This document shows positions 61,155 through 64,000 of a stretch of DNA of 64,000 nt, piece after piece (within the stretch, counting starts at the first letter, position 1; the number at the start of each line of letters is the position of its first letter). The DNA is from Klebsiella quasivariicola (GTDB lineage Bacteria > Pseudomonadota > Gammaproteobacteria > Enterobacterales > Enterobacteriaceae): positions 4,960,001 to 5,024,000 of the forward strand of contig NZ_CP022823.1 of assembly GCF_002269255.1 (NCBI RefSeq). Reading direction: 5' to 3'. A program made the translations under genes and the position numbers. The notes under the pieces are model-generated. The model worked only from the letters and a program-made list of their open reading frames with translations, was not told the origin of the DNA and did not search any database.

Positions 61155-62321
61155 TTAGCCGGTTATATAGTGAGGAATAAAACGAGAAGTATCTTTAGTA
61201 ATCAATGTATTATCCTCCCGGATCCCCATCCCGCAAGCCTCATCATCCACGATCCAGCTGCCAATCAGCGTGTAGCTGTCACCAAAGCGCGGCAAGGGCT
61301 GGAAGGCCTGAAAGATCATCGGCTCTTCCGCGTAGTCTCCATCAGCATGTTCGATAATCTGCTGCTGGCCATTAAAGATGGTGACGTTGCCGCCTTCACG
61401 TGAAAAGATCGGTTTACGCACATAGCTCTCGCCCGGCGCGATCTGTGGCGATTCATTGGCAAACCAGGCGGGTAGCAGATTAGGATGACGGGGAAAGAAC
61501 CGCCATAGCAGCGGCATCAACCCTTTGTTGCTGAGTACACTCTTCCATAACGGTTCGATCCACCGCTCTCGCCGCTTACACAACAGCGGGCCATTATCAT
61601 CTCGCATCATCCATTCCAGGGGATAGAGCTTAAACGCCCGACGGATAACGTTGTCATCCAAATCGGTCAGCATACCGCCGACGCCGAGTCCCAGCTCTTC
61701 AACATAGAGAAAACGCGTTTCCTGACCCGCCTGCTGCGCACAGTCCTGGAGATAAAGCACCGTCGTGCGATCTTCATCACTCCCTTCACAACAGCAAAAG
61801 TAGAGCGGCTCCGGGCTGTAAAGTTCACTAAAGCGGGCAATCAGCCGTTCCTGAATGGCATTGTACTGGTCGGCGTCACGCGGGATCGCCCCGCTGTGTC
61901 GGGCGTCTGTCAGCCAAAACCATTGAAACCAGGCAGCTTCGTACAGTGACGTTGGCGTATCCGCATTATATTCCAGCAACTTAAGCGGAGCGTCGGCACC
62001 GCACCATACAAAATCCATACGGCCATAGAGAGAAGGATCCCCCTGACGCCAGCTTTCCGCAATCGCATCCCAGTATAGCGGCGGGATCGCCAGCTGCTGC
62101 AACAGCTGCTCGTCCTTCACCGCCCGCTCAACGACCTCGAGACACATTTGATGCAATTCGGCGGTCGGTTTTTCAATCTGCTCTTCTATCTGGCGTAATG
62201 TGAAGCGGTAGGCTCGACTCTCGTCCCAGTAGATCTCGTTGTCAATGACATGAAAATCGAAACCGTGTTCGTCGGCAATCCGATCCAGATCCCTGCGAAC
62301 AGGAATAGCGTGTCGCAACAT
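61155..62321 (-). CDS. yjfC: ATP-grasp YjfC, glutathionylspermidine-synthase-like
   Basis: 388 aa. C-terminal GspS_C-type ATP-grasp enzyme: GRMDFVWCGADAPLKLLEYNADTPTSLYEA (substrate/Mg site), ESYVRKPIFSREGGNVTIF and SWIVDDEACGMGIREDNTLITKDTSRFIPHYI (the ATP-grasp ends). It lacks the N-terminal amidase of Gsp. Reaction not established; a ligase joining a carboxylate to an amine is expected. Third in the yjfK-L-M-C operon, 3 nt after yjfM. Confidence 0.9.
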   Translation of the reverse strand: MLRHAIPVRRDLDRIADEHGFDFHVIDNEIYWDESRAYRFTLRQIEEQIEKPTAELHQMCLEVVERAVKDEQLLQQLAIPPLYWDAIAESWRQGDPSLYGRMDFVWCGADAPLKLLEYNADTPTSLYEAAWFQWFWLTDARHSGAIPRDADQYNAIQERLIARFSELYSPEPLYFCCCEGSDEDRTTVLYLQDCAQQAGQETRFLYVEELGLGVGGMLTDLDDNVIRRAFKLYPLEWMMRDDNGPLLCKRRERWIEPLWKSVLSNKGLMPLLWRFFPRHPNLLPAWFANESPQIAPGESYVRKPIFSREGGNVTIFNGQQQIIEHADGDYAEEPMIFQAFQPLPRFGDSYTLIGSWIVDDEACGMGIREDNTLITKDTSRFIPHYITG

Positions 62322-62324
62322 CGT

Positions 62325-62975
62325 TCAACCTCCCCAATGGCCGCGCGCGCTGGACGATCGTCCGTAGCCGCCGCGGGAAACAGTCGCCGTTTTTTTCGCA
62401 GCCAGCGTATGGCTGGTGGCAATATCGTTTTTACCACTACGCCAGGCATACGCGCCCGACGATGTTCGCCATACAGCCCGGGAAGAATAGGACGCGCCGC
62501 CATTGTAATAGGCATATTCTTCATCGCGATCTTTACGCACTGCCCGGCTGAGTAGAAAACCGCTCATCATCGGCGTCCAGCTCCGATCGATGCTGTCAAA
62601 ATAGCAGTCGACATACTGCGACTCACAGCCTTCCTGGCTCATTTGCTTAGGGACATGGGCATAAAAGTTCGACTTCGCATTGTTCCAGCCGTGAGCGCAG
62701 ACGCTGGCGCTGTTACCGCCATCAACACAATCATTGACGGAAGAGTAAAATACGCCGTCACCGCCATTATCCGCATTCGTATCATCGCTACAGGCCTTAA
62801 GCGCAAAGAACGCCGCGCCGCCCATAATAGCCAGCGTCAGGTATTTGCCGCTGTAGCGGCTTCGCTTTGCCTGCACCGCGCTCGCCTGGCGATTAACCCG
62901 CGCGAGGGAAGCGTGAGTGGCCTGGGCGTTATTTTGTGCCGTATTACGGGATCTGGATTTACGTTTTTTAGCCAT
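62325..62975 (-). CDS. yjfM: DUF1190 protein YjfM
   Basis: 216 aa. Strongly basic N-terminus (MAKKRKSRSRN...), one hydrophobic segment (KYLTLAIMGGAAFFALKACSD, about 45-62) that leaves the rest periplasmic; four to six Cys in SSVNDCVDGGNSASVCAHGWN and QEGCESQYVDCYF could form disulfides; Gly/Ser-rich end SRGGYGRSSSARGHWGG. DUF1190, function unknown. Possible acceptor of the YjfC ligase, by operon context only. Confidence 0.88.
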   Translation of the reverse strand: MAKKRKSRSRNTAQNNAQATHASLARVNRQASAVQAKRSRYSGKYLTLAIMGGAAFFALKACSDDTNADNGGDGVFYSSVNDCVDGGNSASVCAHGWNNAKSNFYAHVPKQMSQEGCESQYVDCYFDSIDRSWTPMMSGFLLSRAVRKDRDEEYAYYNGGASYSSRAVWRTSSGAYAWRSGKNDIATSHTLAAKKTATVSRGGYGRSSSARGHWGG

Positions 62976-62984
62976 GATCGTCCA

Positions 62985-63383
62985 TTACCATGTCATGCAG
63001 GCGGCGTTAAAAATCCCGCCGGCCAGCGCAGCAGAGCCCATAAACAAGCCTGCAGCAATATTGTGATTAATAATTTTTTCGCTTAGCGCCGGCATATATA
63101 GCCGTACTCCACCATAGATAATCAGCTGTACTACCAGGGCAATGACACCCCAGGCTAAATAATCAGCAATACTGACGGCGTTTATCGCCGCGCTGGATAA
63201 TGGAATAGCATATCCCAACAGCGTTCCGCTAAACGCCAGCGAGGCCGACATATTGTTATTTTTTATCAGCTGCCATTCATTATGTGGGGTGATTTTTGAA
63301 TAGATAAAAAGAAACAAGATCACCATCGCTGCACCGATAAAAAAATAGGTACAAAAAGCCAGTAATGAGTTCAGAACGTGCAT
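62985..63383 (-). CDS. yjfL: DUF350 membrane protein YjfL
   Basis: 132 aa from ATG 63383 (MHVLNSLLAFCTYF), E. coli length; a longer frame is open upstream. Four hydrophobic helices in two repeats of the DUF350 type (YFFIGAAMVILFLFIYSKITPHNEW, SASLAFSGTLLGYAIPLSSAA, YLAWGVIALVVQLIIYGGVRL, NIAAGLFMGSAALAGGIFNAA). Function unknown. Confidence 0.9.
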   Translation of the reverse strand: MHVLNSLLAFCTYFFIGAAMVILFLFIYSKITPHNEWQLIKNNNMSASLAFSGTLLGYAIPLSSAAINAVSIADYLAWGVIALVVQLIIYGGVRLYMPALSEKIINHNIAAGLFMGSAALAGGIFNAACMTW

Positions 63384-63400
63384 ATTTTTCTTCCGTGAAA

Positions 63401-64000
63401 TTACCCAATAATATCCAGTGAGGTGAGTGGAATATCCACTCCCAACGCGTATGAGAAGAGCCATTCAGATTCTCCCCGGTCATTAAACGACTCTTCTCCG
63501 TTTAGCAGCAGGTACTCCCACATCTCTTCCGCTACCTGCCGCTGATAGCCCATCGTAAAATTATGAACCTCCCATACGGCATGCTGCTGATTTTCGACTT
63601 TCTCCAGCATATAAACTGGCGCAATGTTCCCTGGCTCGCCGCCGTTAAAAAAACGCTGCCAACGCTGCTGGCGCCAGCTAAATGTCGGGGTACCAATACT
63701 CGCTGGGCTGATTGCCGAACGCCAGTGTTTTTCCTGGCTGATACCATCGCTTTGGACATAGACAAAGAGCTTAATATCATCGATATCATCGACATCCGCC
63801 CCGCCAGTAGTATTAATTTGCAGAAACTCATCGCCGCTGGTGTAGTAACGATAAATCCGGCTACCGCCCCCCAAATCAATTTGACCGGTCGCGGCAATGG
63901 TATATGCCTCGCCCGGCAGCTCAACCAGAAGGTTATCCTCCAGCAGGCGAAACGCCAGGGTCTCCAGCGTAAAACCCGCTTTAAGATGTAACCCCAGCGG
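63401..64000 (-). CDS. yjfK: DUF2491 protein YjfK (5' end cut by window)
   Basis: Partial: 199 residues of about 219 are in the window, and the frame is open to the last base. Reads GLHLKAGFTLETLAFRLLED near the start, VELPGEAYTIAATGQIDLGGGSRIYRYY, TGGADVDDIDDIKLFVYVQSDG and the end VDIPLTSLDIIG. DUF2491, soluble, function unknown. First known gene of yjfK-yjfL-yjfM-yjfC, 17 nt before yjfL. Confidence 0.88.
   Translation of the reverse strand, partial: PLGLHLKAGFTLETLAFRLLEDNLLVELPGEAYTIAATGQIDLGGGSRIYRYYTSGDEFLQINTTGGADVDDIDDIKLFVYVQSDGISQEKHWRSAISPASIGTPTFSWRQQRWQRFFNGGEPGNIAPVYMLEKVENQQHAVWEVHNFTMGYQRQVAEEMWEYLLLNGEESFNDRGESEWLFSYALGVDIPLTSLDIIG

Overview
The window looks like a chromosomal segment of an enteric gammaproteobacterium, most likely Klebsiella or a close relative. 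The protein products are near-identical in length and motif to Escherichia coli K-12 proteins, and the gene order follows the E. coli stretch from mpl-fbp to yjfK (mpl, fbp, ytfQRT-yjfF, ppa, ytfP, tamBA, msrA, paeA/ytfL, ytfK, ytfJ, cysQ, cpdB, qorR/qorB, ytfF, ytfE, cycA, fklB, ytfB, rplI-rpsR-priB-rpsF, yjfY, the ula genes, yjfP, bsmA, yjfN, aidB, yjfC-yjfM-yjfL-yjfK). The GC-rich composition and the extra sugar/acid-utilisation cassettes fit Klebsiella. No rRNA, tRNA, prophage or CRISPR array was seen. The genus is an inference; no database search was possible.

Layout. 1-18.3 kb: a secreted DUF4432 epimerase-like protein and a GNAT enzyme, then conserved housekeeping genes: cell-wall recycling (mpl), gluconeogenesis (fbp), the galactofuranose ABC importer, pyrophosphatase, the TamA-TamB outer-membrane assembly pair and msrA. 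A 395-aa membrane protein of unknown function with a coupled 31-aa microprotein sits between ppa and ytfP.

18.4-27.0 kb: first accessory island. A six-gene minus-strand operon runs aldolase (DapA/NanA family), Nramp-like transporter without the Nramp metal-binding motif, oadG, oadA, oadB and a degenerate CitG-like protein. A divergent LacI-type regulator and a KdgM-family porin follow. Two matching bipartite LacI-type operator candidates, one before the aldolase and one before the porin, suggest a single regulon: outer-membrane entry, inner-membrane uptake, retro-aldol cleavage, then sodium-pumping decarboxylation of oxaloacetate. The substrate is unknown. This is the best candidate here for an undescribed metabolic system.

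27.4-33.2 kb: paeA followed by a second cassette, a LacY-type permease, a GH42 beta-galactosidase and an AraC regulator. 33.2-38.9 kb: ytfK, ytfJ, cysQ, cpdB, then a tandem array of an 86-bp palindromic (REP/BIME-like) repeat split by an IS110-family, IS1111-type insertion sequence. The 3' non-coding end of this IS can be folded by eye into a bridge RNA (seekRNA). Its two internal loops carry segments that match the two flanks of the actual insertion site and the two ends of the element, both including the CG core dinucleotide.

38.9-48.4 kb: conserved core again (qorR/qorB, an extra AraC gene, ytfF, NsrR-controlled ytfE, cycA, fklB, ytfB, ribosomal operon, yjfY). 48.5-51.0 kb: a 708-aa envelope protein of unknown function, lying between what look like the first and last codons of a destroyed MFS transporter gene. 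51.1-58.5 kb: the complete L-ascorbate utilisation system (ulaABCDEF, ulaG, ulaR), with a 13-bp inverted repeat marking likely UlaR operators. 58.7-64 kb: stress-related small proteins bsmA and yjfN, aidB, and the yjfC-yjfM-yjfL-yjfK operon, the last gene cut by the window edge.
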